Assembly: GCF_051020985.1 (NCBI RefSeq)
Contig: NC_135001.1
Coordinates: 13,571,896-13,635,895 of the forward strand
DNA: 64,000 bases
Reading direction: 5' to 3'
Source of the DNA: Nomia melanderi
Taxonomy: Eukaryota; Arthropoda; Insecta; Hymenoptera; Halictidae
Part shown: positions 12,501 through 24,400 of the stretch, one piece after another
Numbering within the stretch: position 1 is the stretch's first letter
Layout: the number at the start of each line of letters is the position of its first letter
The notes under the pieces: model-generated
Told to the model about the DNA's origin: nothing
The model's input: only the letters and a program-made list of their open reading frames with translations
The model's database searches: none
Program-made: the position numbers and the translations under genes

Positions 12501-13941
12501 ATAATGAATGCAGAAGCTTTTGTATTGAGGCGTAGATTATACATAATATTTAAAGGAGAGGAAGGATTGGATTATGGGGGTGTATCCAGGTAAAATTTCG
12601 TAAATTAATGATATAGTGATTGTTAAAGTTATAAGCAATAACTCTTTTATTCTATTTTTTTAGGGAATGGTTTTTCTTATTAAGCCATGAAGTGTTAAAT
12701 CCAATGTACTGTTTATTTGAATATGCCAATAAAAGTAATTACAGCTTGCAAATTAATCCAGCATCTTACGTCAATCCTGACCACTTACAGTACTTTAAAT
12801 TTATTGGGAGGTTTATAGCAATGGTATTCTATTAATAATTTTTATTGTTAAAAGTACCATATTCAACTTTATATTTAATAAAACATATATTTTTACAGGC
12901 TCTTTACCATGGAAGATTTATTTATAGTGGTTTTACTATGCCATTTTATAAACGTATGCTAAATAAAAAGTTAGTTATGAAAGATATAGAATCTATCGAT
13001 CCAGAATTCTATAAATCTCTAGTGTGGATAAAAGAAAATAATATTGATGAATGTGGCCTCGAATTATACTACAGTGTTGATTTCGAAATTCTTGGTCAAG
13101 TTATACATCATGAATTGAAAGAAGGCGGCGATAAAATCAGAGTTATCGAAGATAATAAAGAAGAGTATATCAGGTGTTACTTTAAAAATTTTATTTATGT
13201 TTAATATATTATTCTTTAAGGACTTCTAATAGTGAACTTTTTTTTATATGTATTAACATTATTTGTTATTATAAGGTTAATGACAGAATGGAGAATGACA
13301 AGAGGTATAGAGGACCAAACTAAAGCTTTCTTGGAAGGTTTCAATTCAGTTGTACCATTAGAATGGTTAAAATATTTTGATGAACGGGAATTAGAACTTA
13401 TGCTTTGTGGAATGCAAGAAATAGATGTGGAAGACTGGCAGCGTAATACAATTTACAGACATTATACACGTCATAGTAAACAAATCTTATGGTTTTGGCA
13501 GGTTTGTTATTATATTTATTATTATATTTATCATTTGCACATTTAATGTATTTACTATCATATGCCGTTATATATTTAATATTTAGTTTGTGACAAGAAC
13601 GGATAGTGAAAAACGAGCTCGCCTTTTACAATTTGTGACGGGCACTTGTCGAGTACCTGTTGGAGGTTTTGCAGAATTAATGGGTAAATATTAAATTTTA
13701 ATAATTAGTAGAATTTTTTATGCTAGAGGCTTGTTATGTTTACTATTAAATTAATCATTATTTTTTAGGGAGTAATGGACCTCAAAGATTTTGTATAGAG
13801 AAAGTAGGAAAAGACACGTGGTTACCGAGATCGCATACATGCTTCAATAGATTGGATTTGCCACCATATAAAAGCTATGAACAGTTAGTAGAAAAGTTAA
13901 ATTATGCAATTGAAGAAACAGAAGGTTTTGGTCAAGAATAA
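9570..13941 (+). CDS. Su(dx): HECT E3 ubiquitin ligase, Su(dx)/ITCH/WWP type
   Basis: NEDD4-family ubiquitin ligase that regulates Notch and other membrane proteins at endosomes (family knowledge). Eleven exons join in phase: 9570-9627, 9847-10284, 10466-11483, 11613-11844, 11956-12266, 12347-12589, 12664-12823, 12899-13173, 13276-13501, 13587-13683 and 13769-13941, giving 1076 residues. Order: C2 domain (about 20-150), long Ser/Thr/Gln linker (about 166-488), four WW domains opening with LPPGWE, LPLGWE, LPAGWE and LPDGWE, then a full HECT domain with EGLDYGGVSREW and the catalytic Cys in SHTCFNRLDLPPY (about residue 1044). WW4 has Phe for the second Trp, as is common in this family. WW1 is split by an intron. 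Family members are usually 850-950 residues; the extra length lies in the linker. AATAAA occurs at 14295. Assignment to the Su(dx) branch rather than NEDD4 rests on the WW/HECT wording and architecture. Confidence 0.93.
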
Positions 13942-16486
13942 TTGCAGATATGCTTTGTTAAATGTAATAATGAATTATGTATGGAACCATCAAAACAAAT
14001 CTAGTATGATGATGCAAGATGTTTTGGTTCTTTTTATTCTCAGTAATAATATATATTTTTTAAGTAACATCAATATAGAGTCTACAAATACGATAAGTGA
14101 AATATGTTGAAAATATTGTTAATTTTCCATAAAATTCTTTTAATAGTTTTAACTGGAACTGATTTCTCTCGACTTACAGTTCATACGTCGTATGCATCGC
14201 AATTGAAATCGGAAAAATGAAATTCGTAGAAAATATCAATGATTTGTAAATTTATACATATATAACTAATAAAATATTAATAGCGTAAAATAAAAATAAA
14301 GATGCCAAAATAACTATAATAAAGTTAAATTCTATTTTTTTTTCATTTTTACAACTTTTTGATATTTTATTCGACGAACATTATAAATGATTTTTATAAA
14401 CTTCTATTTTAACAGAAAAGATTTTTTAAATTTATATGTATGGCTTATTCTACCAGTATACTTCAATAATAATTTCGATCGTTTCTGAACTTAAGATTGA
14501 TAAAATTATAATCATTTTAATGAAAATAACTTATTGATGATTTCTACGACGTGTTAATGATATTGCCTAAGGATGAAAAGGCTTGAACATTTTAATAATA
14601 AATATTGTACATATTAAACTATTAATATGCTGTATATTATATTATAAACAAATAACAGTTTCATGTTTTATCCTAGATACTCATAAAATGCCCATATTTT
14701 TCTGTACATATCGCGTATAGTAAATATTCACTTAATTGTCAGTAAATTTTCCATGAGATTTACAAAAGCACTTACATGTATTTTATTAATGTTCTAAAAT
14801 GTTACATTGAAATTGTATTCATGTTTGTTATTACAGATTTGATTATAAAATATGATAATTCCTTTAATAAGTATAACATAATACATGTAATAAATTAATA
14901 TCTGTGATATCAAACATGTTCAATTTTTAGGATTGTAAACATGGAATCTGTTACCTTGTTTATAAATAATTTTAGTGCATGTATGCGCACGTACATGTAC
15001 AAATAAGTATTGTAACTAATGTAACAAATACGTAATGAATTAATATATATATGTAATGTATACATTTAGCATGCATGCAATATAAAATTGTATATGTGTA
15101 TACACAAATTAAATACATGGAATGCATACCGCATAGGCAACTAAAACTTAATATTTAAAAAAAAGTATAAAAGATTTATAATACTATTTAAAAAATTAAA
15201 TAAATTTAGTGATTCGTTTATATGATGTTTAAGTACTTATATCACAATGAAAACATTAATCTATCAACTTAAATGTTTTATATTCCACTTTATGTTGTTA
15301 TTATTATAGCTATATAACTGTATGCACTGCGTATCATTTATTGTTTTAATTAACAGGTAAGGTATCGGCGTTTTTTAAGGTTAAAATTGAAATTCAAATA
15401 ACAAAAATATTGCAAATACAAAACATCAACTTTCATGTATATAATTTTTTTAATTTAACACTGAAATAAAAAATTGAGTATGAACATCTTTATGTACATA
15501 TTTACTTCGTCTTATCTTACATCTATGCTGTGTATTTTCATAAATGTTATCATTTTAATTAATTATATAGTTTCAAAAAATTATTTAGAACTAAAAATTA
15601 TTATGAATTAAAATTGAGCAATATTTGCAATGTCCTTTTTTTGCGAATATAATAATTAAAAAAAAATATTTTTTATATTTTTCTTTAATCATTAAATTTA
15701 CTTAGAATAAAATTAATAATTAAAGGGATAATAAATATATATTTTTAATAATTAATCTTACGCTAATGAAAGCTCTATTGAAAAGATTCATCTCACTAAT
15801 ATTGGTAAAGTACATTTTCCATCCTTTGACAGGCTGCAATAGGTAAAATATTTAGAATTTCATTAACAATATTTAATAATACCTTCATGAAAGTATACGC
15901 TTCTGAAAAATGAAAAAAAAACATTTTTTTCTTTTAAATAACTCCTGTCCAAAATCAATCCTTAAAAAGAGTAGGAAAGCAATGAAAAGATAAAAACATA
16001 AATTATTACTTACATTGTTATTCTTATGTAGACCATGTCCTCTTCACGTTTGTAGGGCTAAAAATAGTAAAATTCAATTCTATACTACCTTGAAGTGAAG
16101 AAGATATCATCGGTGAGTCAATATTTAATTCGTAATGGAATTTTTCTTTATTCTTTAGTACAGTTTACGCAGAACGGAACATCCGAGATCTTAATACCCA
16201 TTTCATTCCTAAACAATTAATATTACTGTTAATTTAACAAAAAGATAATATCAGTTGCGGATTGTGCCGGTGCAAAATTTATTTGCGTTATCATGTATCA
16301 ATACAACTATGAAGTTCGTTCCAATTTTCAATAAATCTCCGATCCGTCCGATGTAATATCAGATTCGTGTAATGGATTAACAGATTTACAATCGTTGAAC
16401 ACACACAATCAATACAAAAAAGTTGTTCGAAATGAATGATTCTGTTCCTCGTCTAACCGTACGATTTTATTACATAATTATGTATT
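13942..16486. other. 3' UTR then AT-rich intergenic DNA
   Basis: The first few hundred bases are probably the 3' UTR of the HECT ligase gene (several AATAAA-like signals, e.g. 14295-14300). The rest is very AT-rich, with no supported gene, RNA or transposon. Confidence 0.6.
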
Positions 16487-16920
16487 TACAGTACAGCTCT
16501 CGCGTTCCCGACCACGATCAAAAAGCTAAACGTGCACAAGGGCAAGGGGAGACGTATAATTGGGAGATGACTTGATGTCTAGCAGAACAGCACAGAGACA
16601 AAAAGTGTCTTTCTATATAATTAACAATTTTATAGTTTTAATTATTAACAGTCCAGCAGAGAATTGGACGAGAGAAACTGAAAACTGATCAAACAGCCGA
16701 ATTCCTCAGTCTAGCGGCGCTTAGCTCGGTACTTAGCTATGGTAACCGTGACTCTTCAGTTTCGGCATGTCTTTGTTATTACCTGAGTCGCGCAACAAAG
16801 AAAGCAAGCGAAACGGAATGCAATGAATGCGATCATTAAAGATGTGAGATTGAATTTGTCGAATTCGACTGTTCATGATCACATGGAACGACCTGGTTTC
16901 GTTTCGAAGCTCGATATTTG
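16487..16920 (+). repeat. Dispersed inverted-repeat family, copy 3 (degraded)
   Basis: The stretch at 16490-16570 has the family's end signature (CTAAACGTGCACAAGGGCAA, then GGGGAGAC) and the inner marker CTTGATGTCTAGCAGAACAG. The block at 16780-16840 matches copy 1 at 28440-28490 (TTATT...GAGTCGCG...AAGAAA). A partner arm to 16487-16532 lies inverted at 17848-17897, so the whole 1.4 kb may be one old element later invaded by the piggyBac-type MITE and mariner below. Confidence 0.55.
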
Positions 16921-17027
16921 GGTTCCACGCGTTTTCAAAGAAAGAGATTTGTTGAGGGACTTGAAATAGAGTCGCATTGGTATATGTGATTTGCTGCTCA
17001 AACACGAGAAAAATGATCTATTCTTAA

Positions 17028-17327
17028 CCCTTTCGATACTACTGGTTACTATAATCACCCATCATTGTACGCTCACTGTGTACTACCAGTGACTATAGTC
17101 ACCGACTGATAGTTTTGTAAATAACCCATTATTGTTTTGAATCATGTGATGTAGGTTTATGCGTGTATCCTCGTTTCCAAATTTATCACAGGGAATTAAA
17201 TTTTTAAACAATTTTTCAAATCGAAATATTTATAATGCATTACATTCCTCGATAAAATGTACATTCACGTTTTAACTGGCCGTTCAGTAGAACCATATGC
17301 GCAGAAGACATAGCCGTATCGAAAGGG
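17028..17327. mobile_element. piggyBac-type MITE, 300 bp
   Basis: TTAA at 17024-17027 and 17328-17331 flank a 300-base element. Its ends are the perfect 12-base inverted repeat CCCTTTCGATAC ... GTATCGAAAGGG. CCC-starting ends and a TTAA target duplication are the piggyBac signature. A second inner inverted motif, ACTGGTTACTATAATCACC against GTGACTATAGTCAC, lies near the left end. No transposase is encoded, so it is non-autonomous. Confidence 0.85.
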
Positions 17328-17399
17328 TTAAGGCGAATTATACCTGGCGATGAAAAATAGATTGTTTACGCAATGTTCCTAGCTCAAAGCACATCGAAA

Positions 17400-17848
17400 G
17401 CCAACATTTACTGGAAAAAACTGATGTCCTCTGTTTGGTGGGATTTTAAGGGAATTGTTTTTTTTTTAAGCTTCCACCAGACAATTCCACAATTAATTCG
17501 GAAGTGTACTGCAACCAATTGGATAAATTGAGTGATTCCATTAAACAGAAGAGACCTGAATTGATTAACAGAAAAGGCGTAGTGTTTCATCACGATAACA
17601 TTAGACCTCATACAAGTTTGACGAGGAGGACTTTGATGAAACGGGGATGTCAAAAATTACTTGGATCAGTTTTTTTCAAGCAAAAATCAGAAGTTCTACG
17701 AGTGTGGAATCATACTACTACCAGAAAGATGGGAAAATGTATTAGACCAAAATGGTCAACATATAATTAAATAAAATATTTATATACTATTAAAAATGTG
17801 TTTTTCATTTCGTGAGAAAAAAAACGAAATTACTTTCCGAACAACCCC
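17400..17848 (+). pseudogene. Mariner transposase relic (3' part)
   Basis: Broken C-terminal half of a mariner (DD34D) transposase. Visible pieces are WWDFKGIV near 17438, then the block YCNQLDKLSDSIKQKRPELI and the catalytic-Asp motif VVFHHDNIRPHTSL at about 17504-17630. The third catalytic Asp region is deleted. A frame-shifted tail reads LPERWENVLDQNGQH near 17718. The 5' half is missing. The right end TTACTTTCCGAACAACCCC (about 17829-17847) looks like the terminal inverted repeat. The element is dead. Confidence 0.8.
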
Positions 17849-19502
17849 ATACGTTTTAACTTTCAGATCGTGGTTGGGAAGGTGAGAGCTGCACTGTAGT
17901 TATGTCGCAACGATCACGCGATTTTACAAATAATCGTTAACACACAATAGACTCAATGACCATTTACTAGAGAAATATTGTTCAATCTTAAAACGTAATC
18001 TGAGAGCAACGTCGTCGCGAATAAAATTTAACCGATCAAACAGCAACATGAGATTAATAACTAAAATGTAATAGTAACTACAGAACACACGTGTGTGTGT
18101 AAACATTACGATCACCCCTGCCCGAGTAATTAACATTTGCAAGGCTTTTCGGTCTCGCGTCCTTTACGTCGCCACGCAAACAATTCGCTAGTATAGCTCG
18201 ATGATGAAAAACGCTATTATACATCGGACTTAAATTTACATGTTCCGTTTAAAAATCGATTTCATTTAAAACATGAAGCGTCACGTCTTCGGCTGTTTTC
18301 ACACTTAGGCGAGAAAGTCAATTATGGAAAGGACAATGTTGAAAGTTAACGAATGTTGGTCCTGGTCAGGAACCAAAAATTGTTTTCAGGTATGGAAATA
18401 ATGTATCGGCCATTTAACCGAAAAATTGCGGTAAATATAGATTGTTCGAAGTTCGTGTTAAAGATTATTTACAAAGATTAGAGAAAATTAATATTAGTAC
18501 AAACAAGCAAGAAGATAAATTTGACATGTTATAAGAATCATTAAAAACAAGAAATTCTTTGTAACAATCCTTATGAGCTAAGCAATTAGAAGCTAACAAT
18601 TGTTTATTTTAGAGATGATAAAAATTATAATAAGTTACCACAATAGTCAACATACCTCATCCACATTTTGTTCGAGTGACAATTTGAACATATTGTGTGT
18701 ACATTTTTTATCCACGATTACCATGGGAAAATTTTTGTTCCCGGTTCGAACTAAAATTCGTTTGCATTTAACATTGTCCTTATCAAATCGTGATCTAATC
18801 TGTTTAAAAATAAAACAAAAAATTAAAATTTAAACCCAGTTTTAGCTCGGTTTTGGCCTGATAAATCAAAGTTGAGAATTAATTTACATCGTTGTCCATC
18901 GTAGTTGAAGGGATCTTCCTATTTCTATATGAGTTTTCATATTTCGAAAATTTATTATGTTTATTTCATAAAAATTTCATGAAAGCATGTTATTATACTG
19001 ATACTGATAATTTTAATAACAATGGTAATAATGGTAAATAGTAATTATAGTTATGGATTAAAAATCTTATAACTAGATACGAAATATTTGTTAATGATAT
19101 TTCGACGTGCGAAGAAAGTAATATTTAAAAAGAAATGAATTTATTAACATCCGAAACAGAAAGATCCCACACGGATTCAAATAATGTTTCGATGCAGAAC
19201 ATTTTTGCGAACATTCTGTGAAAACCAGATCTTCGTTGTTGAACGTTAGACATTTACACGGGCCAGCCATGAATCCACGCGATAACTGATAATTTAAATG
19301 CTAAATGCTCTGAACAGCAACTATGAACATAACGAACGTAGGAAATACCGCAATAACGTATAACAGTATACATGCTAAATAGTGGCAACGAGAAACTAAA
19401 AATTCCAAAAGTGCCGTATCTTATTCACTTAATTAATGGCGTTGCCGGCTTTATAGGAATTTTTAGAGCTTAACTAATAACACAAGATTAAGAACACACT
19501 TC
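17849..19502. other. Intergenic, no gene seen
   Basis: Begins with the inverted partner of the 16490 arm (to about 17897). Otherwise I found nothing beyond a short (GT)n run near 18090. Confidence 0.55.
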
Positions 19503-19736
19503 AGTATTAGAACTACCGTATCATTCAAAATGACTGATCGTAATTTACACATTTTACAATTATTCTGCAATTATGCTGATATCATGAAAAATGTTAAGTG
19601 TCAAGAAATTATTTAGAAAATTAATAGTTTCACTTGCGTAATGTAACAAATGTCAGCGAAAGTTTAAAAAAATGTACTTTTGTAATTTCTATAAGAAGTA
19701 CATATCAACCATATTAAATACTGCGTAGCACTAGTG
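19503..19736. mobile_element. TTAA MITE, family A (degraded copy)
   Basis: Left end TATTAGAACTACCGTATCAT and right end GTAGCACTAGTG followed by TTAA match the family seen intact at 43281-43488. The left TTAA is lost. Non-coding. Confidence 0.6.
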
Positions 19737-20517
19737 TTAAACGTTTCTTGGAGAATTCATGAGAATTCATATTCATATTCACGTGTGTCAAACTCACAAT
19801 TCACGAGAAAAGAAAAGCCTTTGTGAAGAAAGATTAATTACACGTTTACATACTACATTTTCGTCGTTCAGCATTTCAAAACGATCTTCGAAATAAGAAT
19901 CATTCCATTTGTATAAAATCGAATACATCCCCCTCTCCATCACGATTGTTTGTAAATTGATCCACTTTAGAATTTTCACGTGAAAATACTGCTTTGTATT
20001 ATAAATGCAGACCTAAATGAATTCTTTCTTTGGCATCGAATGTGAATAAAGAAAATGTTGAAACTGCAATAATTATAAAACGATTGGCAGGCTTGATAAC
20101 CTGGACACTGAAACGATTACTTACAATAGAAATACTCGCGACATTTCTCCAATGACAACGTTCGTAAAATAAATAAATACCTCGGTAATAAAATTTGTAA
20201 ACGATAAAATACGCCTCATAGAAAAACCGATATCAAAACGATGATTCAAGACTCCACGCGCGCGGTTTAATCGATAACAATCAAGTGTCTGCAAGTTCTC
20301 GATATTTCAGAAAACGAACGCGTAGAACGCACGATTAAACGTATCAGTCTCTCGCAGGCTCTTTTGTCGTTGAATGGTAACGCGCGAAACGGATTCGAAC
20401 GCTTCTCGTATGAAAATATTTCGGTCGGTTCGTTGAAAAGCTCCCGCAATTACTTGTAAATAAATTATGTCGCCGTCTGTGCAGCTCCCGGAGAAAATCA
20501 ACTGGACAAAAAAGCTC
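19737..20517. other. Intergenic, no gene seen
   Basis: Overlapping short open frames on the minus strand at 20267-20501 have no recognisable similarity. Nothing else supported. Confidence 0.5.
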
Positions 20518-20525
20518 GTTTGAAT

Positions 20526-21332
20526 TAGGGCTAGTACTTATACCCGGGTATATGAGACACTGAGGTACTAAAATATCTCGTAAAGCCTTATAACTGGATA
20601 CTAGAGCTACTACTACTAATCGACCTGCTGGGTACTCGGTTACTCAAACGGGTATTTACCCAAGCACGCAAAAATTACCCGAGTAGATTTTACTTAAGTA
20701 TCCTACTTATGCCTTAATACATAATCGGTAATTCATTATATTAACCTTTTAACTAGGTATTTTCCAAATGATTCCAGATGAAATCAATTAAACCTTTCAG
20801 ACTTGATTTTTGTACAAAATTATGTTCAAATATCTAACAACAATGGCGCCACCAGTAACGACATTATTTCGAATAAAATAGTGGTAGTATACTATTTTTC
20901 TGATAAAAATAGGCCCAAAGTAAAGGTCTATACATGGTTGCCTGTCACAGTTTTAATATTTTGTTAGATATTGAATTAATAAAATTTTGTACATTACAAT
21001 GTGCGCCGGGTCTGAAGGGGTTAATATAGTGAACACCGGCTACGCTTCGATATTCCGTGGTTCGTATTGGACCGAATATTGCGGTTTGGGTACGATTATT
21101 TATCGAATCAACACGCAAACGAAGAGCTATTGGGAAATGGAATTAAACTTTGATGATATGTTAACTTGACATACCCAATTAAGAGGCTAATAATGAAAGT
21201 AAAATAATTAATCATTTGAAAATAAAATTCAACAGATCGGGTGGTAATAGTTCTAGTATTTAGTTAGTTGTAAGGTTTCGTGAGATACTCGGGTAATCCG
21301 GGTACCCGGGTATTTCATGAGTCACAGCTCTG
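20526..21332. mobile_element. hAT-type non-autonomous element, 807 bp, with 8-bp target duplication
   Basis: The octamer GTTTGAAT occurs exactly at 20518-20525 and 21333-21340. The ends are imperfect inverted repeats extending about 90-100 bases: left TAGGGCTAGTACTTATACCC, right (reverse complement) CAGAGCTGTGACTCATGAAA then TACCCGGGTA. Inner matches continue through TATCTCG...GCCTTATAACT and ATACTAGAGCT. An 8-bp duplication and CAG-like ends are hAT hallmarks. No complete transposase frame is present. A separate TTAA MITE sits inside at 20792-21020. Confidence 0.85.
20792..21020. mobile_element. TTAA MITE, family B, nested in the hAT element
   Basis: TTAA at 20788-20791 and 21021-21024 flank 229 bases with ends ACCTTTCAGAC ... 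GTCTGAAGGGG. The same family occurs at 27677-27915, sharing TGTACATTA-AATGTGCG near the right end and the inner run TCACAGTTTTAATATTT. Non-coding; mobilised in trans by a piggyBac-type transposase if at all. Confidence 0.85.
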
Positions 21333-21446
21333 GTTTGAATCCGGTAGAAAAGAGTGTTTTCTTTTTTCTATAAGAAAGGCGTCTAAAAAAAGACTTTCGG
21401 TGGAAGAGCCGGTTAATTTCTTCCAGTTCTCTATCGTTTTGGCTTT

Positions 21447-24400
21447 CTAAACGTTATTCAGTCGAAGATGCAGGCGAGAACCCGCACGATGCAATTGCCG
21501 ATCGTAGCGCAGGTCCTTTGACCTTGCGTCGCGCACTCCTTCCTCCAGTTCTTCCGATTGTCCTGCCGCTCTTTCTTCTCCGATTTCGACATTGCGCAGC
21601 TTTTGTCTTTGTAAGCGCCATCGGTGATCCTCGGTGTGCTCGACAACCTGGACAGTGGTCCGCCGATAGATCTTCTGAACTATGGCAGAAAATGTTGACT
21701 TAACAAATTGCGGTTAGTATCTTTAAATTATATACGCATCATTCGATTAATTATGAATAATCCAAATAATTCATGACTGTTACGAATAATTTGGATTTAT
21801 CATTTACACACGTAATATTTTTGAATTGAAACTCTCGTGAAATATGAGAAGATGTTTTAAACAATAATGATTTAACAACGGTGATTATTTTATGTAATTT
21901 GAAGACCGACTGAATAATGAAAGAAACAGCGAGGAAGCCAAAAGACACCGCGTCGTCGAGGATTTTGTTTGAAGTTTGAACCAAGGGTTTCACGTAATTT
22001 GCAAAATTATGGAACTCTCAGAAGTTTTGAAGGACCCGCCATGAATGGTTACACAAACAGTTACAGTTGATTGCTGATTGATTACCGCGAAACATGTATT
22101 TGTTACACACGCGATGGTTGACAACACCATTCTTTTTTGTCTCTTTAAGCGCACACTGGACTTGTTTAATTTGTATGCTTTGCTCGTCATCGTACACTTT
22201 TTAACGATAATATTTATAATTCTTTACAATTCTATATGATTATTTGCGATTTTAGAATCTACAATGAAATTTCAAATTTCGTTAACACCAGTTCGTTGAG
22301 TCGAATCGATATTTAACGTTGCTCGAATGTTTGTCACACGAAAGTTTACACGAACTCGATGAAACACTTAAAATTCTAAACCGTGAGAAGCTTTGGTCGA
22401 ACGACTGTGCGCAACGCGAGAGATAATCGCCAACTAAAACGGGTACTTTGATAACTGGATTTTGTAAAAACAGTATTTGAGTAAGATATAAGATCTGTAA
22501 TCCAAGGGAGAGATAAAAGAGCAGCGCCTGATAGTGATTAGGGACACTGTTTTCAATAATGAGATACGGACTCATTTTCGATAAGGAAGGTACGGCTAGT
22601 ACCTGTAACGCCGAGCACAAGTCAGTTTTAGGTACGTACTTAAACGAATATAAAAATCATCAAATAATACCGAATAAAAGACGAAATTCGTCCGAATATC
22701 CTAAACACAACTAAGGTTTAATCGAATATCTTAAAAATTATGAGAATTAGAAAGAAATGTTCAATATTGGTAAAAGTAACGTAATAATTCCTTCTCAACA
22801 TATTCGAGATTGGTAACGTAATCCTACGTCAGTTTCAATTTGTTTCGAATAACATTGATAACGTAGTGCAACGACATTTTATATTTTTTAAAAGAATATC
22901 AGTCACTTGATTCTACATCTACGTTTTAAAATCTACAGCTATGTAAGTATTAATAACATACTTCTATCATATATTTTTATATTCATACACATCTGACTAG
23001 CAGGCATTCATGGTATTCATCTATAGACGTCGAAAAATTATATACGGTCGCGAATGTGTTAATATGTTATATAGATATTATAGGTATACCGTTCACCGAT
23101 TTGTAAGTTGGCTGGCTAGTCGCAAGGAAAAAGTGTCCAAGGGCAAGGGGACTCGACTGCTCGCTCCATCTGTGTTACTGGGATTTCGTAAACATAAGAA
23201 GTCTGCTTTCTCCATCTCGCGACTCGGCCAATAACATGAACTTTTGTTCCGCAGCTATGGACGCGATGGATATCTCGAGTGGGAGAGTCCCCTTGCTCCT
23301 GTGACCTTTTTAGTTTTTGGGTAGTCGGCTAACTTACGAATACGGTGGACGGTACTTACTTTTGTTTCCATAATGTTGTTTATGTAATGCCAACATTTAT
23401 GATCGTACCTCTTCTCCGTCCTGATTTTGCGTATGGCCGAGGATTTTCGCGAGAATAATGGCGGACTCCTCGCTGGTGAGTATGCCGCTCGCCATAGGGA
23501 CCTCGATGAACTCTTTGTCGGACATGAGAGGATATCGGACGCTATACCAAACATTTTCGGATAGCGTGGATCTTTTATTGTTGGCTGACGGTTCGACACC
23601 GTGTCTTTTGCATTCGGAAACGGCCCACCTGTCCAACGCGTTGAACAACACGGATTCGTTTATTAGCTTCAGAGTGTCGCGACAGGCTAATTCCTCAACT
23701 TCCATCGCGCTCAGCTCTTCGAAATACTCCTGGCTGAAGACAGCATCCGGATTCGAGTCGATCACCTCCAGGCACCCGAGTAGAAGCCGCGAGCAAACTT
23801 CAGCTGAAATTCCAACTGAATTTTGATCATTTATTCTAATAATGAATACGAACTGAAATTCCTGAAGTTAACATTGTAATTCCAACGAAATTTTGATAAT
23901 GTTGTCTAATAAGAAATAACAACTGATGTTCCTGAAATTACCATGATCACTTCTCTTAATACTTGTGGAGTTATCTCCGTCGTTTCCGTTTGCGTTATCT
24001 CGAATCGATATCTCCGTCATTATCGTTCATATCCCTCAAAATAAGGAAACTAAAATTTTGTGTACTTTTCTCTTCAATGTATACAATTGCCGAAGATTTT
24101 TATAGATCGCTTAACAACTCAAACACTCACAGCAACTCATTATTAAATGAGCCGTTCGTTTTGAAAGGGGTACAAGTCCATTTAAAAAAAAGAAAAAACT
24201 GTTGAAAAATGAAAAGGTAATATAGGAGTGAAATTGTTACATTCATTAAATTGATTTTTCTTTAAATAGGCTTAAGCCGGTCTCGAAATAAACGATTCTA
24301 ACTAACATACAATATTTGAATCGTTTATTTTTAAGGTCGCTTAAGTCCATTTTCCAAAAAAATCAACTAATAATTTATATGTTATATTTATACAATACCT

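Noticed and set aside
16417..16440. GTTGTTCGAAATGAATGATT as left end of the mariner relic
   Set aside because: Only about 12 bases agree with the right end near 17848, and about 1 kb of unrelated sequence with other repeats lies between it and the transposase remains.
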